Numbered from the stretch's first letter, positions 46,483 through 57,570 are shown. The stretch is 64,000 nt of DNA from a bacterium SCSIO 12844 (GCA_024397935.1 CP073743.1:3100001-3164000), one strand, 5' to 3'. Program-made: numbers and translations. The notes: generated by a model not told the origin, from the sequence alone.

Positions 46483-48432
46483 GTGAATAAACCAAGTTAC
46501 AGGGTTATTGTCATTGATGATACCGCATCGATTCATGATGATTTCAAACAAATATTTTCACCGACAGATCATGATAGTGATCTCAACCAACTTGAAAATT
46601 TAATCTTTGAAAAGAATAATACAACACAAACTAAAGTATTACCCTTAGTCGATATTCAAATTGATTCAGCCTATTCTGGCGAAGAAGGCATTAAGCTTGT
46701 CAAACAGGCAACTAAAAAAACAATACCCTATTCAGTCGCCATTGTCGATATTCGCATGCCAGGTGGTATTGATGGTGTACAAACAGCCGTAGAGTTATTA
46801 CAAATAGAGCCTAATTTACAAATTGTTTTTTGTTCAGCTTATTCGGACTATGACTGGGAAGATATGATTACTATCTTAAAGTCACCTGAACGCTGGATAA
46901 TCCTTAAAAAACCATTTGAGGCCATTGAAGCACAACAGTTAATTTTGTCACTCTGTGAAAAATGGCTATTATTACTCGATATGAAAAACCAAATTGAATC
47001 ACAAACGCTTGAGTTAAAAAAACAAATCTACCAGCTAAACCAAGCAAAAGAAGAAATTAATTTTTTAGCCTATTATGATTCATTAACTCAACTACCTAAC
47101 CGGTTGTTTTTTAACGAGCTATTAAAAGATAGTATTGCGCAAGCCAACCATAATAACACATTGGTTGCTTTATTTTTTCTCGATATTGATAATTTCAAAA
47201 AAATCAATGATACTTATGGTCATAATGTTGGTGACAAGCTACTAGCTAAGATTGCTCAACGCTTAAAAAAGTCATTACGTAAAAATGACATACTAGGACG
47301 CTATCATTCAGAAGTTAAAGATCATCCCGTTGTCTGTTCTCGCTTAGGTGGTGATGAATTTGTTATCACTTTTAAGAATTTAAACCATGGCTATGATGTC
47401 TTAACCATTGCCCAACGAATTAGTAATGCCATTTCAAAACAGGCTTTTTCAATTGGTAAAAAAAATCTTATTATCAGCACAAGCATTGGAATTGCAGTAT
47501 ATCCTATCGATGCTAAAAGACCTGATACTTTATTAAAAAATGCTGATATTGCCATGTATCAAGCTAAAAACAGTGGTAAAAATCGCGTTGTGATGCATAA
47601 CAAAAAACTCAATAATAAAATTATTCATAAACATGCGATGATTCAAGATATCCATCAAGGATTAATAAAAAATGAATTTTTTGTTGAATACCAGCCTAAA
47701 CTTTCACTTAAAAATAAAGAGATTGTTGGTGCTGAGGCTCTTGTAAGATGGAAGCATCCTAAAAAAGGTTTGTTAATGCCAGGCAGCTTTATTAATGTTG
47801 CTGAAGAATCTGATTTGATTGTGCATTTAGATCAATATGTTTTAAAAGAAGTATGTCAACAAATTCAACTATGGCATAAAAATAAACTGCTAGAAAATAT
47901 TCGAATCTCTGTTAATGCTTCAGCACGATTTTTAAGTGAAGAACACTTTGTTAGTATTATTAATAATATGCTAACTCAATACAAAATTTCACCACAAAAT
48001 TTAGAAATTGAAATTACAGAGTCTAAATTGATTCAATCTTATGATGATATTCTTAAAAAACTAACGGATATACGCAAAATTTTAGGTGACTCACTTAAGG
48101 TATCTGTTGATGATTTTGGTGTTGGTTATTCATCTTTAAGCTACTTAAATGAGCTACCTGTAGATATTGTTAAAATTGATCGTTCCTTCATATCAAAAGT
48201 CGCTACAAATGACGACAAACAGCCAATCATCAAGGCAATTATTGAACTATCACATGCGCTAAATTATCATGTAATTGCCGAAGGCGTTGAAAATCAAGTA
48301 CAATATGATTTCTTAAAACAGCATCAATGCGACTCAATGCAAGGCTATCTTTTATCAAAGTCAATGCCGCCTGATGACTTTGTCGAATTTATTAAAAACT
48401 GGCAACACCAACCTTCTAACTTAAAAGAATAG
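46483..48432 (+). CDS. Response regulator with GGDEF and EAL domains
   Basis: 649 residues. An N-terminal receiver (VIVIDDTASI; phosphorylated Asp89 in VDIRMP) is followed by a GGDEF domain with intact SRLGGDEFVITF at 289-293, without the RxxD inhibitory site. The EAL domain is complete: GAEALVRWKHP at 418-420, DDFGVGYSSL, KID and EGVE. It can therefore be both a diguanylate cyclase and a phosphodiesterase. A 12-residue insert precedes the GGDEF motif. Translation starts at a GTG after AGAGG. The kinase at 45172 is the likely phosphate donor. Confidence 0.95.
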   Translation: MNKPSYRVIVIDDTASIHDDFKQIFSPTDHDSDLNQLENLIFEKNNTTQTKVLPLVDIQIDSAYSGEEGIKLVKQATKKTIPYSVAIVDIRMPGGIDGVQTAVELLQIEPNLQIVFCSAYSDYDWEDMITILKSPERWIILKKPFEAIEAQQLILSLCEKWLLLLDMKNQIESQTLELKKQIYQLNQAKEEINFLAYYDSLTQLPNRLFFNELLKDSIAQANHNNTLVALFFLDIDNFKKINDTYGHNVGDKLLAKIAQRLKKSLRKNDILGRYHSEVKDHPVVCSRLGGDEFVITFKNLNHGYDVLTIAQRISNAISKQAFSIGKKNLIISTSIGIAVYPIDAKRPDTLLKNADIAMYQAKNSGKNRVVMHNKKLNNKIIHKHAMIQDIHQGLIKNEFFVEYQPKLSLKNKEIVGAEALVRWKHPKKGLLMPGSFINVAEESDLIVHLDQYVLKEVCQQIQLWHKNKLLENIRISVNASARFLSEEHFVSIINNMLTQYKISPQNLEIEITESKLIQSYDDILKKLTDIRKILGDSLKVSVDDFGVGYSSLSYLNELPVDIVKIDRSFISKVATNDDKQPIIKAIIELSHALNYHVIAEGVENQVQYDFLKQHQCDSMQGYLLSKSMPPDDFVEFIKNWQHQPSNLKE

Positions 48433-48518
48433 TTTATTATTAGGTACTTTTTTATTTTATAAGCCTAATCTATCGCTTAAAATAACAACTTATTTAAACG
48501 ATTTAACTGATCTTATTT

Positions 48519-51500
48519 ATGGATATTATTGATCAAGCACAACGCCAAAAAGCATTAGATATTAGCCAGTCCTTTATCGTTCAAGCACCAGCAGGCTCAG
48601 GTAAAACAGAATTACTATCACAACGATTTCTAACACTTTTAAGTGCCGTAAAAAAACCTGAATCCATTATTGCCATTACTTTTACCAATAAAGCTCAATC
48701 TGAAATGCACCGACGCATTATTGAAGCGTTAAGCTTAGCTAAGGCAAATAAAATACCCCTAGATAAGCATAAGAAAAAAACCTATGATTTAGCACAAAAA
48801 GTACTACTTCAAGATCAAAAATACAACTGGCAATTATTAGAAAACCCTAATCGACTTTCAATTACAACGATTGATGCACTCTCACTGAAACTAACGATGA
48901 TGATGCCTGAAAGATCTCAATTTTTAACCAACGTTGAAATTGCACAGGATATCAATACAATCTATCGTCAAGCCATTGATATGATGCTAGAAGAAATTAA
49001 CTTACAACACCCTAAATACCAACAATTAAATAACGTATTAAATCATTTAGATAATAATTTAACTCAATTTTATGATCTTATTATTCGTATGCTTATAATA
49101 AGAGAGCAGTGGTTACAAGCGCTAGTTAATGCCAATGAACAACTACGAAAATCAACCTTAGAAAATAATTTTGCTCAAATAATAAAAACATATTTAACTG
49201 AACTTTATCAATACTTAGAACCCTATCATGACGACTTAGAAGATTTATCTAGCTATGCAGCTAAGAATCTTGCCATTGATATGGAAAATCAAAAACTTTC
49301 AGTAGACTTAGATAATTTAAAACGATGGCAATTTTTAATTAACCATTTACTTATTACCAAAGATAATACTTTAAAAAAACGTCTGACTAAAAATGATGGC
49401 TTTCCCACATCAAGCACCAAAAAGGATGAAAAGGCTCATCAAAAACAACAAAAATCAAAACTGTTAGATATCTTAAGTGTATTAGGTGAGTCCGACGATG
49501 TTAACAGGTTAATCGAACTGTGTACTGATTTAAAATCGATTTCATTAATCTATGACCCAAGTCAATGGCAAATACTTACAGATATCATTGATATATTACT
49601 CTTATCGGCACAGTACCTTTACCTTAAATTTTCTCAAAGTCACAAGGTTGACTTTAGTGAAGTTGCAATTAAAGCAATTACAGCATTAGGTTATAAAGAT
49701 GATCCAACTGATTTAATGCTATATCTTGATTATGCAATTGAGCATTTATTAGTTGATGAGTTTCAAGATACTTCTAAACTACAGTATGAACTCATCAAAT
49801 CACTAACCTGTGGCTGGCAACAAGGTGATGGACGTAGCTTATTTTTAGTTGGTGATCCGATGCAATCAATTTACCGCTTTCGCCAAGCTGAGGTTGAATT
49901 ATTTTTAAATGCTAAAGATGGTATTGGTGATCTCTTATTAACCCCACTGTATCTTCAATGTAACTTTAGATCAGATAAAACAATCATCGATTGGGTTAAT
50001 CATACCTTTAGGCAAATTTTTCCTAAAGTTGATCAAAAAGCATTCGGTGCAATTAGCTATCACCCATCAGAAGCTGTCTTTCAACATCAACAGCAATCGA
50101 ATATTTCATTAGTTAGCATTGCGAATGATCATCGTGAAGCAGAAAAAATCATTGAAATTATTAAACAACACCAAGTAACCAGCCCAAAAATAACTATTGG
50201 TATTTTAGCCCGCTCAAGAAATCATCTTAATCAAATTATTCAACAATTAAAGTTAGCCAATATTCCTTACAACGAAACAGAAATTGAATCATTGTATCAC
50301 TTAGCGGTAATCGAAGACTTACTGGCATTATTAGAAGTTATTTTATCTCCAGCTGAAAAATTAAGCTTAACAAAACTACTCACTTCTCGCTTATTTGGTA
50401 TCGACTTTAATCGCATTGAATTATTATTAAAGGAGTTTGATGAGTCTTCCTATCATAGCATTAGCTATTATCTATTCAATTCAACAATAACTGACTTAAC
50501 CCTAAGCGATCACTTTAAAGATCAACTATTAATGCTGAATAAAGCGATAAATGAGCGATTTAAACTACCCTTATCGATAGTATTACATAATCTATGGCTG
50601 AGTTTAAATGGGCCTAGTTATTATCCGAAAAATCAACTTGATGAGATCGAAAAATTCTTTGAACTACTATCTAGCTTTGAAGATTGTGGTCATCTAATCG
50701 ATAAACAAGCCTTTTATCAACAATTGAAAACTTTACGCTCTTCTAAATGTTCAGATGCAAGCATTGATGTTATGACCATTCATAAAGCAAAAGGCTTAGA
50801 GTTTGATATTGTTATCCTACCGGGATTAAATAAAGCACCCAAAGCTAATGACCATCAATTATTAAACTATGATTATTACCATGATGATAATCATCAGTTT
50901 CGCCTATTACTGGCAAGTAAAGCACATCGTTGGCAAAAACATGCCAATGCCTTTTATCAACTAATTACCGATAATAATAACCGACGTCTAGCTTATGAGA
51001 CTGATCGCTTATTATATGTTGCTGCCACTCGAGCAAAGTCCTATCTTTATTGTTTTGCAGCTTTTGATATTGACCATGTTAAGGCAAATAAACGCTCTTT
51101 TTTTAGCTCGCTTTATCCTGCAACAGCTAATCATTGGCAAGCTGATCAATCCAATAAAGAATTAAGTCAAATAAATCATCAAAATCAAATATTTCAACGC
51201 AAATTATTACAAGCAATAAAGCCACCAACTTTAATTCCATTAGATCATGATAATCTTAATGAAAATAATCTACCTGAGCCTTTTGATATTTTTAAACTAG
51301 AAGGTCAAATACTCGGTAATACTATCCATTATTTATTAGAGCAATTAATAAAACAACAAGCTTGGTTAGCTTACCCCAATGAAACTTACCTTAATCATTT
51401 AATCACGACACAACTACATCTTGCTGGTATTGAAAAAACACAGGCTTTAATATTAAAAGAAATCATTCATCAAGCAGTAGGTAATACATTAAATAATAAA

Positions 51501-51836
51501 AAGCTAAACCAATACTTTTCTCAAGCAAAGCAAATCTTTTGTGAATATAGCTTATATCATATAGCACCAACATTTAAAGAGAAGCTTCAAAAGTCAATTA
51601 TTGATTTACTTGTAATAGATAAACAAAATAATATCGTTATTATCGATTATAAAACAACACATTATAATAATGATAACAATGATTCGCTTGATAGATTTAT
51701 CAGTGACGAGATTAATCAGCATAAAGATCAAATAAAACGTTATCATTACTTAATAAGAGAGCATTTATCTAATCAATCGATTAAAACCTTTCTTTATTTC
51801 CCTATCTTAGATCATTTAGAGTCAATTTCGATATAA
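48519..51836 (+). CDS. UvrD/RecB-type helicase-nuclease (AddA-like)
   Basis: 1105 residues of a superfamily 1A helicase with a C-terminal RecB-like nuclease. Walker A is VQAPAGSGKTE (Lys29), motif II is VDEFQDTSK (413-417), motif V is TIHKAKGLEFD near 755, and motif VI is YVAATRAKSYL. The nuclease motif IDYKT is at 1043-1046. It resembles AddA/RexA-type double-strand-break processing enzymes. A usual AddB partner is not adjacent; the gene lies between signalling and transport genes. The start has a weak Shine-Dalgarno sequence. Confidence 0.9.
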   Translation: MDIIDQAQRQKALDISQSFIVQAPAGSGKTELLSQRFLTLLSAVKKPESIIAITFTNKAQSEMHRRIIEALSLAKANKIPLDKHKKKTYDLAQKVLLQDQKYNWQLLENPNRLSITTIDALSLKLTMMMPERSQFLTNVEIAQDINTIYRQAIDMMLEEINLQHPKYQQLNNVLNHLDNNLTQFYDLIIRMLIIREQWLQALVNANEQLRKSTLENNFAQIIKTYLTELYQYLEPYHDDLEDLSSYAAKNLAIDMENQKLSVDLDNLKRWQFLINHLLITKDNTLKKRLTKNDGFPTSSTKKDEKAHQKQQKSKLLDILSVLGESDDVNRLIELCTDLKSISLIYDPSQWQILTDIIDILLLSAQYLYLKFSQSHKVDFSEVAIKAITALGYKDDPTDLMLYLDYAIEHLLVDEFQDTSKLQYELIKSLTCGWQQGDGRSLFLVGDPMQSIYRFRQAEVELFLNAKDGIGDLLLTPLYLQCNFRSDKTIIDWVNHTFRQIFPKVDQKAFGAISYHPSEAVFQHQQQSNISLVSIANDHREAEKIIEIIKQHQVTSPKITIGILARSRNHLNQIIQQLKLANIPYNETEIESLYHLAVIEDLLALLEVILSPAEKLSLTKLLTSRLFGIDFNRIELLLKEFDESSYHSISYYLFNSTITDLTLSDHFKDQLLMLNKAINERFKLPLSIVLHNLWLSLNGPSYYPKNQLDEIEKFFELLSSFEDCGHLIDKQAFYQQLKTLRSSKCSDASIDVMTIHKAKGLEFDIVILPGLNKAPKANDHQLLNYDYYHDDNHQFRLLLASKAHRWQKHANAFYQLITDNNNRRLAYETDRLLYVAATRAKSYLYCFAAFDIDHVKANKRSFFSSLYPATANHWQADQSNKELSQINHQNQIFQRKLLQAIKPPTLIPLDHDNLNENNLPEPFDIFKLEGQILGNTIHYLLEQLIKQQAWLAYPNETYLNHLITTQLHLAGIEKTQALILKEIIHQAVGNTLNNKKLNQYFSQAKQIFCEYSLYHIAPTFKEKLQKSIIDLLVIDKQNNIVIIDYKTTHYNNDNNDSLDRFISDEINQHKDQIKRYHYLIREHLSNQSIKTFLYFPILDHLESISI

Positions 51837-51841
51837 ATAAA

Positions 51842-53269
51842 TTATACATCCAATGATTTGGATGTTTTTATAATTATGCGTCTTGTTATAAAGCAAATAA
51901 TGCTACCAACAATTGCTAATACTATAAAAACTAACATCCCATCGTTCATATTCGCTTTTGATAAGCCAATATTCGCATCAATGCTTATATGCGAAGATAT
52001 TAAACCTGCAATCTTACCGCCTAAGCCAATAGTGACAAGCCAAATCCCCATATAGAGTGATACATACTTTGGTGGTGCAATTTTGGTCACTAGAGATAAA
52101 CCAATTGCCGAAAGTGATAACTCACTAATTGCTAACATTAAAAAACCAACAACAATAATAATAGCAGGTATCTTATGATCGCCTGGAGACGTTGCAATTG
52201 AGAAATAAAATAAAATAAACATTAAAGTCATAATCACAAAAGCAACGTTAAACTTATCGATATCATTGACAGGAATTCCGCGTTTACCAAAGCTTAACCA
52301 AATCTTACCCATTACAGCACCAAAAAGTAAGACACCTAATGATTCAACACTTAAAAATTGCGAATTATTAATCGTAATACCAAAAAGGCTATGATCGACA
52401 CAATGGGCAATAAATAATAATATTGATATAAAAATCTGAAAATATAATGCCCAATAAAGAATTGATAATAAATAAAAAATACCTGCAACAATCACTTGGC
52501 GCCAATACTTCTTCTGAGCAGATATTACCATGATGGCAACGGCTAAAACTGCCGCTAATAAAATAGCTAAGTTCGCAATATCAGGATGTCTTAATAATGC
52601 ATAAACAATGCCAATATAAACGATAATAATAATTGCTGTTGCCAACACTTTCTTAAATGTTAATTTTACATCACTGATATAGCTTTTAAGTATAAAAAAG
52701 CCACTTAAAAGTAATAACAACATAAAAATCGACACAGCAATGCTTGAATAAAAAGGTGCTGAAAATCCATAGGCATTCTTTAGCGCAGATGCAACAAAAA
52801 GTGCAAAAAATGAACCTAAGTTAATGCCAACATAAAAAATATTAAAACCAAAGTCACGATGACTATCTGATAAACCTGAGCGATCATAAAATCTGCCAAT
52901 AAATGATGAAATATTCGATTTAATCAACCCTGTACTAATCGAGATAAATGCTAGACCTAAAAACATCATATTTTCATTGGTTGATAATGCCAAAATACTG
53001 CTGCCAATAATCATAAATATCGAACCTAGAAAGGCAGCACGATAATAATTGATTAACTTATCTGCAATATAGCCACCGACAAGTGCTGAAATATAAATCA
53101 TTGCAAGTACAGTACCAACTAATGATGCACTGACATGTTGAGAGATACCAAAGCGCTCAATTAAAAAGAAAATTAATAATGACTGAATGACATAATAACC
53201 ATAGCGCTCACCAAATTCAGTTAGGCTTGCTATGGTTAAGACTTTAGCTTGATCACTGTTTTGACTCAT
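51842..53269 (-). CDS. POT family proton-dependent oligopeptide transporter
   Basis: 475 residues with 12-14 helices. The family signature is at helix 1: EFGERYGYYVIQSLLIFF, which contains the E..ER proton-coupling motif. GFNIFYVGINLGSFFALF at helix 5 is also typical. It probably takes up di- and tripeptides with protons, suited to an amino-acid-requiring or intracellular lifestyle (inference). It is convergent with the helicase-nuclease and divergent from the hybrid kinase operon. The start codon lacks a strong Shine-Dalgarno sequence. Confidence 0.95.
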   Translation of the reverse strand: MSQNSDQAKVLTIASLTEFGERYGYYVIQSLLIFFLIERFGISQHVSASLVGTVLAMIYISALVGGYIADKLINYYRAAFLGSIFMIIGSSILALSTNENMMFLGLAFISISTGLIKSNISSFIGRFYDRSGLSDSHRDFGFNIFYVGINLGSFFALFVASALKNAYGFSAPFYSSIAVSIFMLLLLLSGFFILKSYISDVKLTFKKVLATAIIIIVYIGIVYALLRHPDIANLAILLAAVLAVAIMVISAQKKYWRQVIVAGIFYLLSILYWALYFQIFISILLFIAHCVDHSLFGITINNSQFLSVESLGVLLFGAVMGKIWLSFGKRGIPVNDIDKFNVAFVIMTLMFILFYFSIATSPGDHKIPAIIIVVGFLMLAISELSLSAIGLSLVTKIAPPKYVSLYMGIWLVTIGLGGKIAGLISSHISIDANIGLSKANMNDGMLVFIVLAIVGSIICFITRRIIIKTSKSLDV

Positions 53270-53520
53270 TAGTTTTATTCATTGTTATACTTTACACTAT
53301 GCTCAATCATAGGATTAATTGATCTAAATAGCAATCTTAAGCTTCAAATGACAAAAATAAGCAAACCACAATTACATAAATAAAATATAATTATTTAATT
53401 AAAAATAAAAATTAAAATATTTATAATATAATAATTTAACTGCGTTTTTGCAGACATGGAAAATGTTTGATTATTTAACTATACTTTCAAGTACTTCTTT
53501 AAACGTTGGAGTAGGCTTAA

Positions 53521-56500
53521 ATGAAACTAAACCACAAATTACTGATTTTATTTTTAGTACCTCTATTAATTGTTGGTTTATTAAGCTTAAGTGGACTTTT
53601 ATGGTCACGTTATCATTTTACCAATACCGTTACAATTGACACATCTAAAGTCCAAGCTGCATTAGAGATGGAGATTAATGATAAAGAAGCGTTTAAAAAT
53701 GTGATTGATTATCTAGCTTATCGAGATAAACAATCACTTATAAGTTATCAAAATCACATTAATCATTTTAATTACTATCTAGCACAATATCAGTCCCTAC
53801 CTCTAACAAAAAAAGAAACACAATATTTAGAAACCTTAAAAAACCATTTTGAAAAATTTCAAACCCATACACATAATCTAATTAGCATTGAAAATGATCA
53901 GATTAATCAAATCAAACAACTAAACTTTTTACTCAATGAAAAAATAGAAACTACATTAGATGATAATTGGCAAAAACAGTTATTAAAAAGTGATAAAGAG
54001 TATGCAATTAAGCATAATGCCTTATTAGAGATAGAAATCAATACTTATGAACTAGCTTCTGCTGTTAGTGGCTATATTTTAGAAGCATCACCTCTACTTA
54101 AGGAACGTATTTATGATAGTGTTGATGATATAGAAAAATGGTCAAACATACTCAAAAAAACTAACTTAGATGCTAATGAAAGCGTCTTTTTTAACCAGAT
54201 GAGTAAATATATCGAGCAAGTAAAAGGCACTGCCAGTCGGATTGTTGCCCTTGAAGATCAAAAGCGCAGTGAAATGGCCTTATCAACGACCATATCAAAA
54301 AGTATGGATAGCCTATTAGATAATGAAATACAAAATGCCGCATTAGATGACCTTACCAATACACAACAAAATGTCTCAAGGATTAATATTGCCATTATTA
54401 TAAGTTTAGCTTTAATCATGTTACTAAGCATTTTAATCGCTTATTGGTTTATCAAACAATATTTTAGTAAACCTGTAAACAAATTAAAAAATATTGCTGA
54501 AGCCATTGCTGTGGGTAAAACAGATATTCAGATTGATGATGCTCAAAGTGGTGAGTTTGGTGAATTATACCCAAGCTTTATCAAATTAAACCAAAACACA
54601 CAAAACTTATCTAAAATTGCAAAATCCTTAGGTGAAGGTAAGTTTGATACTGATATTCAACCAAGATCCAAAGAAGATAGTCTTTCATATGCATTGATTG
54701 AAATGCGTAATAACTTACAAACATTTGACACAGAGAATAAACAACAAGTTTGGATAAAAACTCAAATTGCGACTATTGTTCAATCTGCACAAAGCCTTTT
54801 AGATATACAAACACTTGCACAACAAGTCATAAGTAACTTATCTGAAACCTTAAATGCGGGCTTTGGCGCATTTTATTCGCTTGAGATAGAGAATGAGAAT
54901 GATCAACATACAGATGCTAAATTAACATTAATCGCAAGCTATGGCTATGAACAACGTAAGCAAGTTGCCAATCAAATTAATATTGGCGAAGGCTTAGTTG
55001 GCCAGTGTGCCTTTGAGAAAAAATCAATACTACTAACAGAAGTGCCCGATGATTATATTAAAATTTCATCAGGATTAGGCAATCACAAAGCTTTAAATAT
55101 TATGGTACTGCCAATTATCCATAATGATGATGTATTAGGTGTCATTGAAATTGCATCTTTTCATCTATTAGGTGATAAAGAGCAAATGATTTTAAAAGAA
55201 GTCAGTAATCATTTAGCCACGATTATCAGTAATGTAATCTCACATACTAAAACACAGAGTTTACTAACACAATCTCAATCGATGAATGAAGAGCTACAGT
55301 CTCAGCAACAAGCATTAGCAACCTCAAATGAGGCACTTGAGAAACAAACACAAGCACTAAAGCAATCAGAAGAAGAGTTACGCTCACAAAGTGAAGAACT
55401 AAGGGTTATGAATGAAGAATTAGAGGAGAAAACCGAGCGCCTTGAACAGCAGAAAAAAGAATTAGAAAGCGCACAAGGTGACTTAGAACAACGTGCTCAA
55501 GACTTAGCTTTATCAAGTAAATATAAATCTGAATTTCTTGCTAATATGTCACATGAATTAAGAACACCTTTAAATTCTTTATTGATTTTATCTAAAAAAC
55601 TCTCTGAGAATCGCGATGGCAATCTGACTGAAAAGCAAATTAAATCAGCTAAAATTATCCATAAAGGTGGCCATGACTTATTAACTTTAATCAATGATAT
55701 TTTGGATTTATCCAAAGTTGAGGCTGGTAAGCTTCAAGTTGAGATATCCCCTTGCTCAATTACAACAATTTGTGAAGATTTAAAAACACAATTTGAGCCA
55801 ATGGCAAATGATAAAGGCATAGACTTTCAATTCCATATCAGTGACCAACTGCCAGAAACATTCGAATCTGATAATCAAAGAATTACACAAATTTTAAGAA
55901 ATTTTATATCCAATGCCTTTAAGTTTACAGAAACAGGTTCTGTTACAGTTAAAGTTAGCCAACCTAATAAAGACTTATCCATTCATGGGCAGATACAGCC
56001 AGCGAATCAATTAATTACATTTTCTATTATTGATACTGGTATCGGCATTGCTAAAGATAAGCAACGCATTATATTTGAAGCTTTCCAACAAGCTGAAGGT
56101 TCAACTTCTCGTCAATATGGTGGTACAGGCTTAGGTCTTGCAATCTCACGTACGATGGCTGATTTACTCGGCGGTGAAATTACCTTAGAAAGTGAGGAAA
56201 ATAAAGGTAGTATCTTTAGTCTACATTTACCATTGAAATCACCATCACCTCAAAAAGTTGCCGCAGAGGTTATATTTAATAGTGCAAGCAGCCAACAGAG
56301 TCAAGTAACTGGCAAAATATCATCTCATTTAGCTACAAGTGATAGGATAGAAGTACAACAAAACCCAATAGATAAAATAGATAAGAGACAAAATTATAAA
56401 CCAAGCATTCTAATTGTTGAAGATGATGAAACATTTATTGAAATTCTAAGCGACTATGCAGTTGAACAAGGCTATGAAGTGAAAACAGCATCTTCAGGTA

Positions 56501-57570
56501 AAGATGCGATAGAAAAAGCGATTGTTGAACAACCCAATGCAATTATATTAGATTTAGGTCTACCCGATATCGATGGTATCAAAGTCCTTGAAACATTAAA
56601 AGATAACCTACAAACACGTCATATTCCCATTCACGTTATCTCTGCTCGAGATGAAAATCCACAACTTAAAGCACAAGGCGCTCTTGGTTATTTAAAAAAA
56701 CCACCGACAGAAGATTCACTAATGGATGTTTTTAAACGGTTCTCTTCTGTTATACAGTCTGATCTTAAACATATACTAGTTATTGATGATGACCAAATAA
56801 GCCAACAAGCTGTTTGTGAACTAATTGATAATGATACAAATACAATTAAAGCTGTTAGTAGTGGTAAAGAAGCACTATCTTATCTGGCAGCAAACCAAGT
56901 CGATTGTATTATCTTAGATTTAAACCTACCGGATCAATCAGGTTTTGAAATCTTAGATCAATTACACCATACCTTCGCTTCATTACCACCAGTTGTTGTA
57001 TATACCGCTCGTGATCTAACAGAACAAGAACATCAACAACTACAAAAATACACACAAAGTATAGTCGTTAAAGGTGTTAACTCCCCCAACCGTCTACTCG
57101 ATGAAGTAACTCTATTTTTACATAGTATTGAAAATAACTTACCTAAAGAATCAAGAAAAGAAATTAAAATGCTTCACAGCGGTGATCAGGCACTAAAAAA
57201 TAAAAAAGTATTATTAGTTGACGATGATATGCGCAATGTATTTGCATTATCGAGTGAATTAGAAGAGTACGCACTTGATGTTGTCATTGCATCTAATGGA
57301 CAACAAGCAGTTGATAAATTAAAGCTAGAATCAGATATCCATATTGTTCTAATGGATATTATGATGCCTGTTATGGATGGTTATCAAGCCATTGAAGAAA
57401 TTAGAAAAGATAAACAGTTTAAAAACTTACCAATTATTGCCTTAACTGCCAAAGCAATGAGCGATGATAAGGAAAAATGTATACAAGCGGGTGCAAATGA
57501 TTATATTGCAAAACCGATTGATGTCGATCAGCTAATATCCATGATGAAAGTATGGTCGGCTAAATCATGA
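53521..57570 (+). CDS. Hybrid histidine kinase with HAMP, GAF and three receiver domains
   Basis: 1349 residues. Domain order: TM1 (8-28), periplasmic helical sensor (29-285), TM2 (288-312), HAMP (313-365), GAF (418-575), a long Gln/Glu coiled-coil signalling helix (577-665), HisKA with His678 (MSHELRTPLNSL), ATPase (783-906; DTGIGIAKDK, GGTGLGLAIS), and receivers with Asp1011, Asp1133 and Asp1279. No Hpt domain is seen. It begins a tight operon; its last base pairs overlap cheR (ATGA). ATG follows GGAG. Confidence 0.95.
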   Translation: MKLNHKLLILFLVPLLIVGLLSLSGLLWSRYHFTNTVTIDTSKVQAALEMEINDKEAFKNVIDYLAYRDKQSLISYQNHINHFNYYLAQYQSLPLTKKETQYLETLKNHFEKFQTHTHNLISIENDQINQIKQLNFLLNEKIETTLDDNWQKQLLKSDKEYAIKHNALLEIEINTYELASAVSGYILEASPLLKERIYDSVDDIEKWSNILKKTNLDANESVFFNQMSKYIEQVKGTASRIVALEDQKRSEMALSTTISKSMDSLLDNEIQNAALDDLTNTQQNVSRINIAIIISLALIMLLSILIAYWFIKQYFSKPVNKLKNIAEAIAVGKTDIQIDDAQSGEFGELYPSFIKLNQNTQNLSKIAKSLGEGKFDTDIQPRSKEDSLSYALIEMRNNLQTFDTENKQQVWIKTQIATIVQSAQSLLDIQTLAQQVISNLSETLNAGFGAFYSLEIENENDQHTDAKLTLIASYGYEQRKQVANQINIGEGLVGQCAFEKKSILLTEVPDDYIKISSGLGNHKALNIMVLPIIHNDDVLGVIEIASFHLLGDKEQMILKEVSNHLATIISNVISHTKTQSLLTQSQSMNEELQSQQQALATSNEALEKQTQALKQSEEELRSQSEELRVMNEELEEKTERLEQQKKELESAQGDLEQRAQDLALSSKYKSEFLANMSHELRTPLNSLLILSKKLSENRDGNLTEKQIKSAKIIHKGGHDLLTLINDILDLSKVEAGKLQVEISPCSITTICEDLKTQFEPMANDKGIDFQFHISDQLPETFESDNQRITQILRNFISNAFKFTETGSVTVKVSQPNKDLSIHGQIQPANQLITFSIIDTGIGIAKDKQRIIFEAFQQAEGSTSRQYGGTGLGLAISRTMADLLGGEITLESEENKGSIFSLHLPLKSPSPQKVAAEVIFNSASSQQSQVTGKISSHLATSDRIEVQQNPIDKIDKRQNYKPSILIVEDDETFIEILSDYAVEQGYEVKTASSGKDAIEKAIVEQPNAIILDLGLPDIDGIKVLETLKDNLQTRHIPIHVISARDENPQLKAQGALGYLKKPPTEDSLMDVFKRFSSVIQSDLKHILVIDDDQISQQAVCELIDNDTNTIKAVSSGKEALSYLAANQVDCIILDLNLPDQSGFEILDQLHHTFASLPPVVVYTARDLTEQEHQQLQKYTQSIVVKGVNSPNRLLDEVTLFLHSIENNLPKESRKEIKMLHSGDQALKNKKVLLVDDDMRNVFALSSELEEYALDVVIASNGQQAVDKLKLESDIHIVLMDIMMPVMDGYQAIEEIRKDKQFKNLPIIALTAKAMSDDKEKCIQAGANDYIAKPIDVDQLISMMKVWSAKS

